Shown one piece after another: positions 8,199 through 16,298 of a DNA stretch of 45,788 nt (positions are counted from its first letter, which is position 1; the number at the start of each line of letters is the position of its first letter). Source of the DNA: Adonisia turfae CCMR0081 (GTDB taxonomy: Bacteria; Cyanobacteriota; Cyanobacteriia; Phormidesmidales; Phormidesmidaceae). Both the position numbers and the translations under genes were made by a program. The notes under the pieces were generated by a model that was not told where the DNA came from, did no database searches, and worked only from the letters and a program-made list of their open reading frames with translations. The DNA lies in the NCBI RefSeq assembly GCF_011009555.1, contig NZ_QXHD01000001.1, positions 78,451 through 124,238 of the forward strand. Reading direction: 5' to 3'.

Positions 8199-9083
8199 GT
8201 GAAGTCAGGTGTCTTTTACATACTTTCTTTAGTCGTCCTAGGAGGCGTTGCCATCGCCCAACAGCCTAGCTTCGTCACGCCAACTTCTCCCCCAGAACAA
8301 CCCACTCAACCTAACGAAGCCCCCCGCCGCCTCACCATCAACGTCTCCGTCACCGACCCCGCTGATCTCAAAGTCACCGAAGGCGATCGCATCTCCGTGG
8401 GCCAACTGATCGCCGACCGCACCCGCGATCGCAACCGCCTAGAAGCCCAAGCTCGACAGCTAGACCTCACGCTGCAACGCCTGGAGCATTCCACCATCAC
8501 CCCGCCGCTATCACCAGCTACTCCTCCACCCATTGCAACGCCCACCTACCTCGAAGAAACCGCCGCCATCGACCGCGCTAAGGCCGACGTAGACCAGGCC
8601 GAAGCGCTGATAACGGCGAAGCATCAAGAAATAGACTACCTGGGCCAGCTGCCCCACCTTGAACCGCTGGTGATGGAGCACGAAACCGCAAAGCTAGCGG
8701 AGCTGCAACGTGACCACACTGCCGCTGTGCGTGACTATCAGTTGGCCTTGGGGAAACGGTCCACCGCTGAGTATGACCATTCCGTCACCATGGCTGCCGA
8801 TGTTAGTAGCCGCACCCATGCCATGCTCAGTTACCAACAGCAGTGGGCTAACTATGAACAGCGTTTGCGGGACCGAGACTTTCAACAGGCCCAAACGCAG
8901 CTCAGGGTAGATGAGGTAGAAAATGCGATCGCAAACTTGGCAGTGGTTAGGAGTCCCTACGCGGGTCGTATCCGGCGTATCAAGTGGCTGGGGCAGGATG
9001 CTAGCGGTATGCTCAACGCTGAGATTACTCTTATGGTGCGCTCCAGTGCTGATTCAGGTGATGATGCTTTCTTTCCTGAATAG
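8199..9083 (+). CDS. HlyD-type periplasmic adaptor protein
   Basis: 294 residues from a GTG at 8199. A signal peptide (FYILSLVVLGGVAIAQQ) is followed by a proline-rich linker. A first lipoyl half-motif (LKVTEGDRISVGQLIADRT, ~58-76), a long helical hairpin of ~150 residues and a second lipoyl half (ANLAVVRSPYAGRIRRIKWL) then follow. This is the layout of membrane fusion proteins of type I secretion and efflux pumps, which bridge an inner-membrane transporter and TolC. The last residues (DSGDDAFFPE) look foreign: a better C-terminus is found 1.4 kb downstream at 10498-10635, beyond the inserted M23 gene. No ABC transporter gene is nearby. Confidence 0.8.
   Translation: MKSGVFYILSLVVLGGVAIAQQPSFVTPTSPPEQPTQPNEAPRRLTINVSVTDPADLKVTEGDRISVGQLIADRTRDRNRLEAQARQLDLTLQRLEHSTITPPLSPATPPPIATPTYLEETAAIDRAKADVDQAEALITAKHQEIDYLGQLPHLEPLVMEHETAKLAELQRDHTAAVRDYQLALGKRSTAEYDHSVTMAADVSSRTHAMLSYQQQWANYEQRLRDRDFQQAQTQLRVDEVENAIANLAVVRSPYAGRIRRIKWLGQDASGMLNAEITLMVRSSADSGDDAFFPE
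8999..9051. repeat. Direct repeat, left copy, flanking M23/tectonin gene
   Basis: This 53-bp segment at the end of the HlyD gene matches 10503-10555 at 47 of 53 positions. In one frame both copies encode the adaptor segment LNAEIT. In another frame they encode the hydrophobic start of the TolC-like protein. Confidence 0.8.
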
Positions 9084-9128
9084 CACTGGTATGCTGACTA
9101 ACTTTTTATGGAGGCAGGTAGCTTTACC

Positions 9129-10376
9129 TTATTTTCCATTGTTGACAACCCAGGGATTGCCGTCTTCATCAACTGCTATGCGTACGGCACCACCATCTTT
9201 AACATCCCAGTTACTACCGTTCCACTGGTAAATGCCATATCCACCAGTAACTTCGTTGGTGCCAACAATCCAGACAGAACCATCTCCACCAATGTCGATA
9301 TCTTTGGCCCGACCAGGGAGTAGTTGCCATGCATCGTTGACTCTGCGGTAAATATAGCCTTCATTGTTGACAATCCAGGGACTGCCGGAAGGATCAACTG
9401 CTATGCGTACAGCACCACCGTCAATGGGCGTCCAGTCAGTGCCATGCCAATACCAAATGGGATAACCACCGTTTACCTCGTTAGCACCAATAATCCAAAC
9501 ATGACCATTTTCACTGATGTCAATGTCTTTGGCTCGACCAGGAAGTTGTTGCCAAGTATTGTTTTCTCGACGGTAAATATAATCTTCGTTATTAATAACC
9601 CAAGGTTTACCGGAGGGACTGACAGCTATACCAACGGCTCCCCCATCGGTGACATTCCAATCATTGCCATTCCACTGATAAATTCCATAGCCACCATGAA
9701 CAGAATTTGCACCTATGAGCCAGTGATGCCCGTTGCTACTGGCAATGTCATGACCTATTCCAGGACGTAATGACCAGCCATTGTTGACACGTTGGAAAAT
9801 CTTACCGCCAGCTGTGTTTGTTGATCTAAAAGTACCTGAGGGATACGGGTTATCTGTGGTGAAAGTATATCCATCAAGGGTGAAGGGGACACTCGGTAAT
9901 CCCATATGCAAGTGTGGCCCTGTGGATGTTGCACAACCATGCGACGGTCTATCAGAGGCCACTATACCAATCTGTTGTCCTTGACGATAGATTTTCCCTC
10001 TTTGAACCGCATTATTATCTGCAAATACATGAATTAAAGAATATATTTGGTTGCTAGAAAGGGCCTGCAATTTAATTGCCCAGTGATTGTTGCCAGCATT
10101 ACACTGATCCATAATTTGGGAGTCTACAGGTGCTAAAACAGGTGTGCCTGCGGGGATATCAAAATCTATAGATTGTCCATTACCAACATAGCCATCGTAA
10201 TGGTTGCTGAGTGCTCCACGTTCTACCGTCCCAGGTACAGATGCAGGCCATGGTAATTTCCAGTTTTGGTTGGCTAAAGCGTGATTTGTCTGATTGCTCC
10301 AAACGCTGAATGCTAAAGTCAGCGCTATGCTGCTTGCTGCAATGGCTAGGATTTTAAGTTTCCTTGGTAATTTCAT
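9129..10376 (-). CDS. Secreted M23 metallopeptidase with tectonin-type beta-propeller repeats
   Basis: 415 residues. There is a signal peptide to ~residue 35. The M23 (LytM) domain spans ~55-165: GQSIDFDIPAGTPVLAP contains the Asp ligand with a His upstream, and GPHLHMGL is the HxH motif, so the zinc site appears intact. From ~190 there are about five repeats of ~36-40 residues with alternating cores GGAVRIAVD.G.PWIVNN, YIYRR and LPGRAKDIDI. This is the tectonin/TECPR pattern, which forms a lectin-like propeller. The last repeat stops abruptly after NPWVVNN, as if cut. The predicted role is binding and hydrolysing peptidoglycan or a surface glycan outside the inner membrane. It lies antisense within a plus-strand gene series and is flanked by direct repeats, so it is an insertion. 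Confidence 0.9.
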   Translation of the reverse strand: MKLPRKLKILAIAASSIALTLAFSVWSNQTNHALANQNWKLPWPASVPGTVERGALSNHYDGYVGNGQSIDFDIPAGTPVLAPVDSQIMDQCNAGNNHWAIKLQALSSNQIYSLIHVFADNNAVQRGKIYRQGQQIGIVASDRPSHGCATSTGPHLHMGLPSVPFTLDGYTFTTDNPYPSGTFRSTNTAGGKIFQRVNNGWSLRPGIGHDIASSNGHHWLIGANSVHGGYGIYQWNGNDWNVTDGGAVGIAVSPSGKPWVINNEDYIYRRENNTWQQLPGRAKDIDISENGHVWIIGANEVNGGYPIWYWHGTDWTPIDGGAVRIAVDPSGSPWIVNNEGYIYRRVNDAWQLLPGRAKDIDIGGDGSVWIVGTNEVTGGYGIYQWNGSNWDVKDGGAVRIAVDEDGNPWVVNNGK

Positions 10377-10497
10377 TGATTTTTGTATTACAACGGTAGA
10401 GCTAAAGAACAGAGCTTAGACACTTGTCATATATGCCTATTGACGCTAATGTTCCCGCCGAAAATTTTGATATATCGGGAATACAGTTCCTTTTAGT

Positions 10498-10635
10498 GAG
10501 GGTGCTAGCGGTCTGCTCAATGCTGAAATTACTTTGCTGGTGCGCTCCAGTGCTGGCGCTGCCGTGTCTGAACAGTTCGATGGATTGCCTGGAGACGTTG
10601 ACGCAACGGGCAATCAACCGTTCATCGGAGATTAA
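10498..10635 (+). pseudogene. Remnant of HlyD C-terminus
   Basis: In this frame the sequence reads EGASGLLNAEITLLVRSSAG and continues to a stop at 10633-10635. The first 20 residues match the C-terminus of the HlyD protein ending at 9083 (ASGMLNAEITLMVRSSA). It has no start codon of its own. It is best explained as the original 3' end of the adaptor gene, separated by the inserted M23 gene, and it overlaps the start of the TolC-like gene in another frame. Confidence 0.7.
10503..10555. repeat. Direct repeat, right copy, flanking M23/tectonin gene
   Basis: Partner of 8999-9051 (47/53 identical). Six substitutions indicate either an old duplication or origin from two related alleles. Confidence 0.8.
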
Positions 10636-11188
10636 GGCGATTAATGAGCAGTTGGAGCTAACGGCCCAGCGGCAGGACTATGCCGAGGCGCGGCAGTGGA
10701 CGAACTATTTGACCCTGGACCCGATCAGGCTGGTGCAAAACGTATTGGGCGGTGGCGATGTGCAACGTAGGGGACTTGAGATCGCATCCCTGGAACTGGA
10801 CGAAGCGGACCTGATCCGCCAGCGGGAAAATCAGGCTCAGCAGATCGCTGATGATGTCGTGGGCCTGGTGCTCAGTTATGAGAAATTAGGCCGAGAGTAT
10901 GAACTGCTGCATTCACGATTGCAAACCCATTTGCTTCAGGTTCAGGTGATGGAAGCTCAGTACCGCACCGGCCAGGGCAGTACTTCCAGGATGCTGACCA
11001 TGTGGCAGCGAACCGATGACATGAAAGCTCGATGTGACGAGAAGCGAATCGGGCAAGCTCAGGATAGACGCGAGTTGGAAATTTTGACGGGTGCCGACGC
11101 TGAGACGCAGATCTATCCCGCGCTTATTGGTGTCTGCGGTCATGGCGACACATCGACTATTCCCAGGGCGACGAGAGATAGCGCATAA
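10520..11188 (+). CDS. Short TolC-like outer-membrane efflux protein, 3' end frameshifted
   Basis: 222 residues from the ATG at 10520 (an upstream ATG at 10424 lacks sense). A signal peptide (MLKLLCWCAPVLA) precedes a helical domain (LTQRAINRSSEIKAINEQLE ... RQRENQAQQIADDVVGLVLS) typical of TolC-family coiled coils; TolC proteins are usually 400 or more residues, so this is about half size. After ~residue 205 the reading frame looks wrong. Another frame offers IDYSQGDER, a TAG at 11179, then INRNNLQQIEAELSQLVGYG, ending in a TGA that overlaps the ATG of the next gene (ATGA, 11268-11271). That coupling suggests the original stop was at 11271 and the gene now carries a frameshift. It presumably worked with the HlyD-like adaptor. 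Confidence 0.65.
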   Translation: MLKLLCWCAPVLALPCLNSSMDCLETLTQRAINRSSEIKAINEQLELTAQRQDYAEARQWTNYLTLDPIRLVQNVLGGGDVQRRGLEIASLELDEADLIRQRENQAQQIADDVVGLVLSYEKLGREYELLHSRLQTHLLQVQVMEAQYRTGQGSTSRMLTMWQRTDDMKARCDEKRIGQAQDRRELEILTGADAETQIYPALIGVCGHGDTSTIPRATRDSA

Positions 11189-11267
11189 ATAGAAACAACC
11201 TTCAACAGATTGAAGCCGAGCTGAGTCAGTTGGTAGGCTATGGGGCATCTGTGCCGCTGCCGTCTCC

Positions 11268-11810
11268 ATGAATCGCTTTGTCCAGCTTCCAAAATTTCCC
11301 AATGGGCGGATTACGGCCACCATCTGTTCACTAACCCAGGACCATGTAGAGCAGATTGACGTCATCTGGCGAGACATTCTTCTAGAGGCAGACCAGGCCG
11401 ATATCGGTTGGGACTGGGGCTATAAACTGCGCTTAGCCCTGGGGGATAGCCGTTACGAAACCTATGGCCTTGAGTTCGATGGACTGCTGCAAGGTGTGAC
11501 ACTGCTCGATATCCAGGGCCACCGCTCCTGGTTACCCCAGCGGTTTTCCCTGGTCTATGTAGAGTATGTCGCCTCGGCCCCATGGAATCGGCGTTTGATT
11601 GAAGATCCACCCTATTTGCGTCAGGTGGGGCGGACGCTCCTGGCGGTAGCACGGCAGCGAAGTGTCGAACTGGGCTATCAGGGCCGTGTGGGACTGCACT
11701 CACTGCCTGAAGTAGAGGGCTTTTACCATCACATGAAGATGCCAGACTATGGCCCTGACCCGGATAAAGATGGATTGGTATACTTCGAGTACCCAGCGTT
11801 GCAATCCTAA
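11268..11810 (+). CDS. GNAT-family N-acetyltransferase (putative)
   Basis: 180 residues. The fold pattern fits GNAT: a central strand LEFDGLLQGVTLLDI (~65-80), strand SLVYVEYVASAPWN (~98-111) with the typical bulge before the acetyl-CoA loop, helix LRQVGRTLLAVARQRSVELG, and the terminal strand/helix GRVGLHSLPEVEGFYHHMKM. The canonical Q/RxxGxG/A loop is only loosely present, so the call rests on the overall pattern. The start overlaps the probable original stop of the TolC-like gene. The next gene begins 10 bp after its stop. The substrate is unknown. Confidence 0.7.
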   Translation: MNRFVQLPKFPNGRITATICSLTQDHVEQIDVIWRDILLEADQADIGWDWGYKLRLALGDSRYETYGLEFDGLLQGVTLLDIQGHRSWLPQRFSLVYVEYVASAPWNRRLIEDPPYLRQVGRTLLAVARQRSVELGYQGRVGLHSLPEVEGFYHHMKMPDYGPDPDKDGLVYFEYPALQS

Positions 11811-11820
11811 TGTGACCCCT

Positions 11821-12351
11821 ATGGATGATCAGCTTCTGACCCAGCAACTCAAAAAAACGGGCAACTTATTAGACCTGCTCACCGAAGATAACTGGTGGGA
11901 GGGCGATGACTGGGATGGCCCGGTCGAAGCGGGCTCTATGGCGCAGCCCTATTTGGATGCACTTAAGGCAGCGTCACCGGAAGCTTTAAAGCGGCAGCGT
12001 CGATATATGCGACTGTTTTCTATATTGTTGCCAGAGCTGAAGGGATGGCTGCAGACCTGGGAACTGGGTCGCAGCTATGACGCCGTCTACACGGCAGCGT
12101 GGCGACGGATCTATGAGCACCTAAAGCAACCTACTCCAGAGCAGACTGAGTGGATTGCGGCATTGATTGCAGAGGATGATCAGAATTTGCCCAAGTCGGA
12201 GCGACCATTGAGAGCCCAGGTAATTCCTATGCTGTCAGCGCTGTTAACCCAGGAAGACCGGCAAGCTTTAGCGGATAAGGCAGCCCAGGGAATGGCCCAG
12301 GGCGTATTGCAGATGGTCCAGGTGGATACTGGTTCACCAGTGGCGGTATAA
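11821..12351 (+). CDS. Helical protein, unknown
   Basis: 176 residues from the ATG at 11821, chosen because it lies 10 bp after the GNAT stop; an in-frame ATG at 11749 would overlap that gene. The sequence is rich in Leu, Ala, Trp and Glu, with no signal peptide or membrane helix. Recognisable segments are LLDLLTEDNWWEGDDWDGP near the N-terminus and a helical C-terminus. No family is recognised. Tight packing with the GNAT gene suggests a common operon. Confidence 0.65.
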   Translation: MDDQLLTQQLKKTGNLLDLLTEDNWWEGDDWDGPVEAGSMAQPYLDALKAASPEALKRQRRYMRLFSILLPELKGWLQTWELGRSYDAVYTAAWRRIYEHLKQPTPEQTEWIAALIAEDDQNLPKSERPLRAQVIPMLSALLTQEDRQALADKAAQGMAQGVLQMVQVDTGSPVAV

Positions 12352-12454
12352 ATCTGTTTTTATTGTTGTTTTCTATGGGCTATAAACCTTTTGATATGGT
12401 CGCTTTAGCCGTTGTCTGGGATCTCTAGAAACGACAGCAATCAGAGAGTAGGAC

Positions 12455-13231
12455 ATGGGAGAACGGCTAAGGATTTGGCAGCGGCGGGGAGTCATGCCAA
12501 TAGTGGCGGTACTGGGATTTAGTGGTCTAGGTGTTGTGGCCCATTATTTGCCAGAGGCTACCGTAAACGCCGTTGAGTTAGTTCTTGCCAATGCCGTTCT
12601 AAGAGAGAAGCATCTGAGTCAGCATTTATGGTTAGTCCCTGGCAGCATCTACGATGGCGATACGCTGCGCGTAACGGATGGTACGACAGAAATTAAGCTG
12701 CGCCTCTGCGGCGTTGACGCTCCTGAAATCGTTCAGCCTATGGGCGTTGCGGCGCGTGACCACTTACGGGCGCTGGTCGATCAAGGTGAAGGTGGACAGA
12801 TCATTGTAGTGCCGATTGAGAAGGACCGCTATGGGCGAACGGTGGCGGATTTGTTTGTTCCTGTTGGTGGGGAAGAAGAGATCCATGTGAACTCTCAAAT
12901 GGTAATGGATGGGATGGCCTATCACTATGAGAAGTATTCGGGCAGATGCCCACAGCCGCAGGTGTTGGCGATGGCTGAGGAGAGGGCTAAGGCGCAATCA
13001 GCGGGGGTGTGGGCGAATCCTAATGCAGAAAAGCCTTGGGAATATCGGGAACGACAGCTACTGGACAGAAATTGCTTGATAGCTAGAGTCAGTTCGTACC
13101 CTAGCGAGTGTTTAAGGATGAGGATACAACCCGAAACCCAATGTTACGAGTTCGGCCCATTGAACCAAAATAATTTCGGTTCGCGGACCGACACCTATCG
13201 GGACGGTACCTCCATGAGCCTCCCCGTATGA
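12455..13231 (+). CDS. Exported thermonuclease-family (SNase-like) protein with abnormal C-terminus
   Basis: 258 residues. An N-terminal membrane segment (MPIVAVLGFSGLGVVAHYL) precedes an SNase domain at ~residues 65-200. IYDGDTLRV carries the metal-binding Asp and Thr, LRLCGVDAPE carries the catalytic Arg and Glu region, and KDRYGRTVADLFV carries the second catalytic Arg. Such enzymes cut DNA and RNA with Ca2+; export or membrane anchoring puts the active site outside the cytoplasm. After PWEYRERQ the sequence loses family character. The last ~44 codons (13101-13231) are antisense to the 3' end of the convergent FGE-like gene, so the natural stop was probably lost when that gene arrived. Confidence 0.88.
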   Translation: MGERLRIWQRRGVMPIVAVLGFSGLGVVAHYLPEATVNAVELVLANAVLREKHLSQHLWLVPGSIYDGDTLRVTDGTTEIKLRLCGVDAPEIVQPMGVAARDHLRALVDQGEGGQIIVVPIEKDRYGRTVADLFVPVGGEEEIHVNSQMVMDGMAYHYEKYSGRCPQPQVLAMAEERAKAQSAGVWANPNAEKPWEYRERQLLDRNCLIARVSSYPSECLRMRIQPETQCYEFGPLNQNNFGSRTDTYRDGTSMSLPV

Positions 13232-13889
13232 CACGAATAGATATCCTTTCATTTGTATCGAGAAGCCAGGCACTACCATCGATAGGGGCGTTTTCATAGT
13301 TCTCGTGCCAATCATCCTGACACCATTCATAAACGTTGCCATGCATATCACTAAGACCAAAACTGTTGGTTACATCAAAGTGATCTACTGAAGTCGTTCC
13401 TGGAGGATATTGAGCTTTTGGACCATATGGATATTTTTTTGGAGCCCGATAGTTTACTAGATCGGGAGTTATCTGATCACCAAAACAAAAAGGAGTTGTT
13501 GTACCAGCTCGGCAGGCATATTCCCATTCAGATTCAGTTGGCAGTCGATAAGGATGACCTGTATAAGTAGAGAGGCGAGTACAGAATTCTAATGCGTCCT
13601 GCCAGGAAACCATTTCAACAGGGCGATTATCTCCATCAAAATCAGAGGGTTGCGGATTTAACTGCCAACCGTTATCAGGCATAGTTGCTACTAATTTCCA
13701 TTGAGCCTGAGTTATGGGATATCTGGACATAAAAAAGTTAGAAATCATAACTTCGTGCTGAGGGCCTTCAAATGCAGTACGCCCTAACTCTTCATCTGGA
13801 GAGCCCATAAGGAATTTCCCAGAAGGAATTAGCACCATTTCGATCGCAACCTGGCTTTCTTCATTGAGAATTTCTCTATATTGTTGCAT
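13101..13889 (-). CDS. Formylglycine-generating enzyme (SUMF1) family protein
   Basis: 262 residues covering the FGE-sulfatase domain: MVLIPSGKFLMGSPDEE, PITQAQW, NRPVEMVSWQDALEFC, YRLPTESEWEYACRAGT, GNVYEWCQDDW, IRVIRGGSW and the final GFRVV. The domain is nearly complete but has no signal peptide. True FGE needs a reactive Cys pair near the C-terminus; I see only the Cys in DRCRSANR there, so it is more likely one of the many cyanobacterial non-sulfatase members with unknown substrate. It is convergent with and overlaps the thermonuclease gene by 131 bp. A short ORF ends 2 bp before its start. Confidence 0.9.
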   Translation of the reverse strand: MQQYREILNEESQVAIEMVLIPSGKFLMGSPDEELGRTAFEGPQHEVMISNFFMSRYPITQAQWKLVATMPDNGWQLNPQPSDFDGDNRPVEMVSWQDALEFCTRLSTYTGHPYRLPTESEWEYACRAGTTTPFCFGDQITPDLVNYRAPKKYPYGPKAQYPPGTTSVDHFDVTNSFGLSDMHGNVYEWCQDDWHENYENAPIDGSAWLLDTNERISIRVIRGGSWRYRPDRCRSANRNYFGSMGRTRNIGFRVVSSSLNTR

Positions 13890-13891
13890 TG

Positions 13892-14098
13892 TTATCTACT
13901 ATCCCATGAATTTTTTTGACAGAGAATTTTTACATCAATGACGGCTTTCGTAAGCTTTACGACAGTTGAGTATGCTTTGAACAGTTTTTTGGGGATGTAG
14001 AGGATAATTTGACAAGAAGTGATTTCTATTGTGATTTTTATTCCGCTACATTGAATCAATCCTGATGCTTTGATAGCAGTTTTGTCGACTAAGAGCAA
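13892..14098 (-). CDS. Possible small protein upstream of FGE-like gene
   Basis: A 68-residue frame on the minus strand whose TAA ends 2 nt before the ATG of the FGE-like gene, an arrangement compatible with translational coupling. It is rich in Ile, Lys, Thr and Val, with no recognised motif. It could equally be a chance frame in an AT-rich leader; the tight spacing is the only support. Confidence 0.3.
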   Translation of the reverse strand: MLLVDKTAIKASGLIQCSGIKITIEITSCQIILYIPKKLFKAYSTVVKLTKAVIDVKILCQKNSWDSR

Positions 14099-14436
14099 CC
14101 AAACGCAAATGGAATAAACTGTGCTATTTGTTTTACCTTTATCATCTATGGTTTTGGGTAATTACGTTGTTCAGGAGGGAGCTCACTTTTTAGCTGTTAT
14201 CTTGTCGCATCCTAAACTGGGGCAGCTGATTTTTCTCCAAATAGAGTTTAGCTCTTGAGTCTTTTATCTATAGTCAGCGTCTTCATAGATCTATGGTCAA
14301 AGCTCAGTCAAAAAAATGTTAATGAATTAACATTTGGATGTTGAGAATTTGAAAAAGATTTATGGGGTTCGATTCCAAGGCCAAGAATTGTAGTCTCTAA
14401 GATCTGTTCGGAATATCTCTTGATTCTTTAAAGGTT
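14099..14436. other. AT-rich intergenic region, no gene seen
   Basis: About 340 bp without a convincing frame. It probably carries promoters for the divergent FGE-like gene and the plus-strand gene at 14437. GGGGTTCGATTCC near 14363 resembles a tRNA T-loop by chance. Confidence 0.5.
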
Positions 14437-14928
14437 ATGGGTAAATCTCTTTTTAACTCGGCTAAGCTCTTTAAAGCTTGTCTGATTTTCTCAAGTTTGT
14501 GTTTAGTGCATGTAGAATCATCGAGAAGGTTTGGCGATTTGTCAGCTCAGCCCGTAGCTACTGCATCTGGTCTCCTTGAACCTGGCTGTAGTGGGCCTGG
14601 CCTTGATAGGAATGGTGTCTTTGGGACAATCTATAGAAACCCTTTTGCCACTGCTAGTACGAGTTGGACAAGTTCTGACATAGCTCGTACGGGTCAAGTT
14701 ATAGTAGCACTGGATCTTTTGATAAGTGGAAGAACTATTCCCTGGGGCTTTGATGATCACTCTTCTGGCCCTTCCTTTGCTGAAGTTATAGGGGCTGTGG
14801 CCTTTCCTAACTTTAGAGAAGCTGGTTTCTATCAAGCGAACTCATCTCATTCTGTTTTCGGGTTCGATGACATATTTTTATTCTCAGAAGGATTTTGCTC
14901 TAATAGCGATATGTCAGCGTTTGGGTAG
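14437..14928 (+). CDS. Putative exported protein, unknown
   Basis: 163 residues with an N-terminal hydrophobic stretch (FKACLIFSSLCLVHV) after Lys residues, consistent with a signal peptide. A Gly/Ser/Phe-rich mature region follows with no recognised motif, low in charge. AAAGG lies 2 nt before the ATG, closer than ideal. AT-rich composition and an isolated position suggest accessory content. It may pair with the exported protein 170 bp downstream. Confidence 0.5.
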   Translation: MGKSLFNSAKLFKACLIFSSLCLVHVESSRRFGDLSAQPVATASGLLEPGCSGPGLDRNGVFGTIYRNPFATASTSWTSSDIARTGQVIVALDLLISGRTIPWGFDDHSSGPSFAEVIGAVAFPNFREAGFYQANSSHSVFGFDDIFLFSEGFCSNSDMSAFG

Positions 14929-15100
14929 TAGGTATTTCTAGCTTTGTACTTTGAGTGCAAGGTGAAACTTTGAAAGAGTGATTTTTGCGCAATCGGGTAT
15001 GGCTAATCTGGATATAGAAAGCTTTATCCTTAGAGATCTCTCTCGATTCACTGACTAAATGCTACACGTAACCTGACAACGATTTTGGGGTTTTTGCTCT

Positions 15101-15898
15101 ATGCGCTTTAACAATTTTTTCTCTTTGCCGTTGAAGACGATCTTATGTATTCTTCTTCTCTCTATTCCTATTGTTCTGAGAGCATATATAGTCCAAGCTA
15201 ATAGAATCGAAGAAGCGAGGGGTGTCAATGTTCCTTTGACTGCCAATCCTGAAGATACGATGGAAGAATTTTCTCGTCGTACTACTCTAATCAGGAACCG
15301 CGCTAGTATGGTTGCCTCTGGAAGAGGAATTGGAGTGAGTCCTTTTCCAGTCTTGCCTGATTCTTTAGGGGAGTACAGAGTAATCGGAACGACTTCTCCT
15401 AATCGCCGTATTCGTGTCCGAGCACAAGACAATTCAGCCTTAGCGAGATTGTCTTCACTTCCTCAGGAAATAGATACGCAGATATCTACATGGATTCCTG
15501 CTACTAGGAGAGAAAGAGCGACATCCCTTCCTCAGGGAATTCAAAGTAGACCAGAATTACTTGGGAGTATCAGATATATAAATGATGCTCAAACAATCTT
15601 TGTGCATACTGTTCAGTATGTATCTAGACTTCCGAAGGGACAAGTTGACTACTGGTTGGAAGGAAGCACTTCTAATAATCATAGGTTGAGTGATGGAACA
15701 GAGGTGATGTTGATTCCGAGTTGCCAATCTTCTCCATCTGTAATAGCTGAATATTCAGGCTGTAAGCAAAGTCTGGCCTACCCGAGTCTTAATTACGCAG
15801 TTTTCTTGAGAGAAGATTCTGCTGTAACCATCGCGAGTGATATACCTGTTTCAGATTTGTTGGATATCGCTGAAGACGTTACCTTTACAGACGATTGA
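15101..15898 (+). CDS. Putative exported protein, unknown
   Basis: 265 residues. There is a clear N-terminal hydrophobic segment (LKTILCILLLSIPIVLRAYI) with basic residues before it. Beyond it are a Ser/Arg-rich mature domain, two Cys in LIPSCQSSPSVIAEYSGC that could form a disulphide, and an acidic C-terminus (DIAEDVTFTDD). No family is recognised. The region is AT-rich like the preceding gene. An extracytoplasmic location is inferred from the signal-like N-terminus. Confidence 0.6.
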   Translation: MRFNNFFSLPLKTILCILLLSIPIVLRAYIVQANRIEEARGVNVPLTANPEDTMEEFSRRTTLIRNRASMVASGRGIGVSPFPVLPDSLGEYRVIGTTSPNRRIRVRAQDNSALARLSSLPQEIDTQISTWIPATRRERATSLPQGIQSRPELLGSIRYINDAQTIFVHTVQYVSRLPKGQVDYWLEGSTSNNHRLSDGTEVMLIPSCQSSPSVIAEYSGCKQSLAYPSLNYAVFLREDSAVTIASDIPVSDLLDIAEDVTFTDD

Positions 15899-16081
15899 TC
15901 AAGCTAAATTTATTGCGTCTTTAAGGCATAGTGTATTTAAGCATTATGTCTTAAAGATAATCTTGAGTTATTCGGTAGGTGTTTTAAATTTTTGCTTTCC
16001 TAGTAAGTTCAGTTCTTAAAGGGAACATTAAATTCTGTTTGGCTTTAGTTAGTATTGTCATAGAAGCTATCAGGACCGTTG

Positions 16082-16294
16082 TTATATCAGCTGCACCAAC
16101 TTTTTGACCTGCTTTTCTAAGGTAGTAAGCCGTCGTGCCATGGATGCTACACCATTGGGGTCTGTTTTCTCTAGATACAGTCCAATGGCTTCTTTAACCA
16201 CCTCGCTGGGAGTACGTCCGGTTTCGGTTGCGATCGCACGTATTTGCTCATCCCAACTATGGGGAATGCGGGCGGCGGCGATGGGCTTGCTCAT
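16082..16294 (-). CDS. CopG/RHH-type DNA-binding protein
   Basis: 70 residues. The N-terminal part fits a ribbon-helix-helix fold: short strand PIAAARIPHSW, helix EQIRAIATETG, turn, and helix TPSEVVKEAIGLYLE. The C-terminal 25 residues look like a coiled coil (RRLTTLEKQVKKLVQLI). RHH dimers bind short repeats. Two clusters of GTAAACAG/GTTAAC repeats lie just upstream of this gene (16299-16396) and are the likely autoregulatory target. Copy-number or partition control is possible. Confidence 0.75.
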   Translation of the reverse strand: MSKPIAAARIPHSWDEQIRAIATETGRTPSEVVKEAIGLYLEKTDPNGVASMARRLTTLEKQVKKLVQLI

Positions 16295-16298
16295 GGTC

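Noticed and set aside
10424..10519. Extended start for the TolC-like protein
   Set aside because: The added 32 residues have no signal-peptide character, while the ATG at 10520 opens directly on a good signal sequence.
8999..10555. M23 gene as part of a simple transposon with target duplication
   Set aside because: The flanking repeats are 53 bp and diverged, no transposase or terminal inverted repeats are seen, so homologous recombination is a better explanation.
14360..14385. GGGGTTCGATTCC resembling a tRNA T-loop
   Set aside because: The stem does not close (GGGG against CCAAG) and no acceptor partner or anticodon arm is present.
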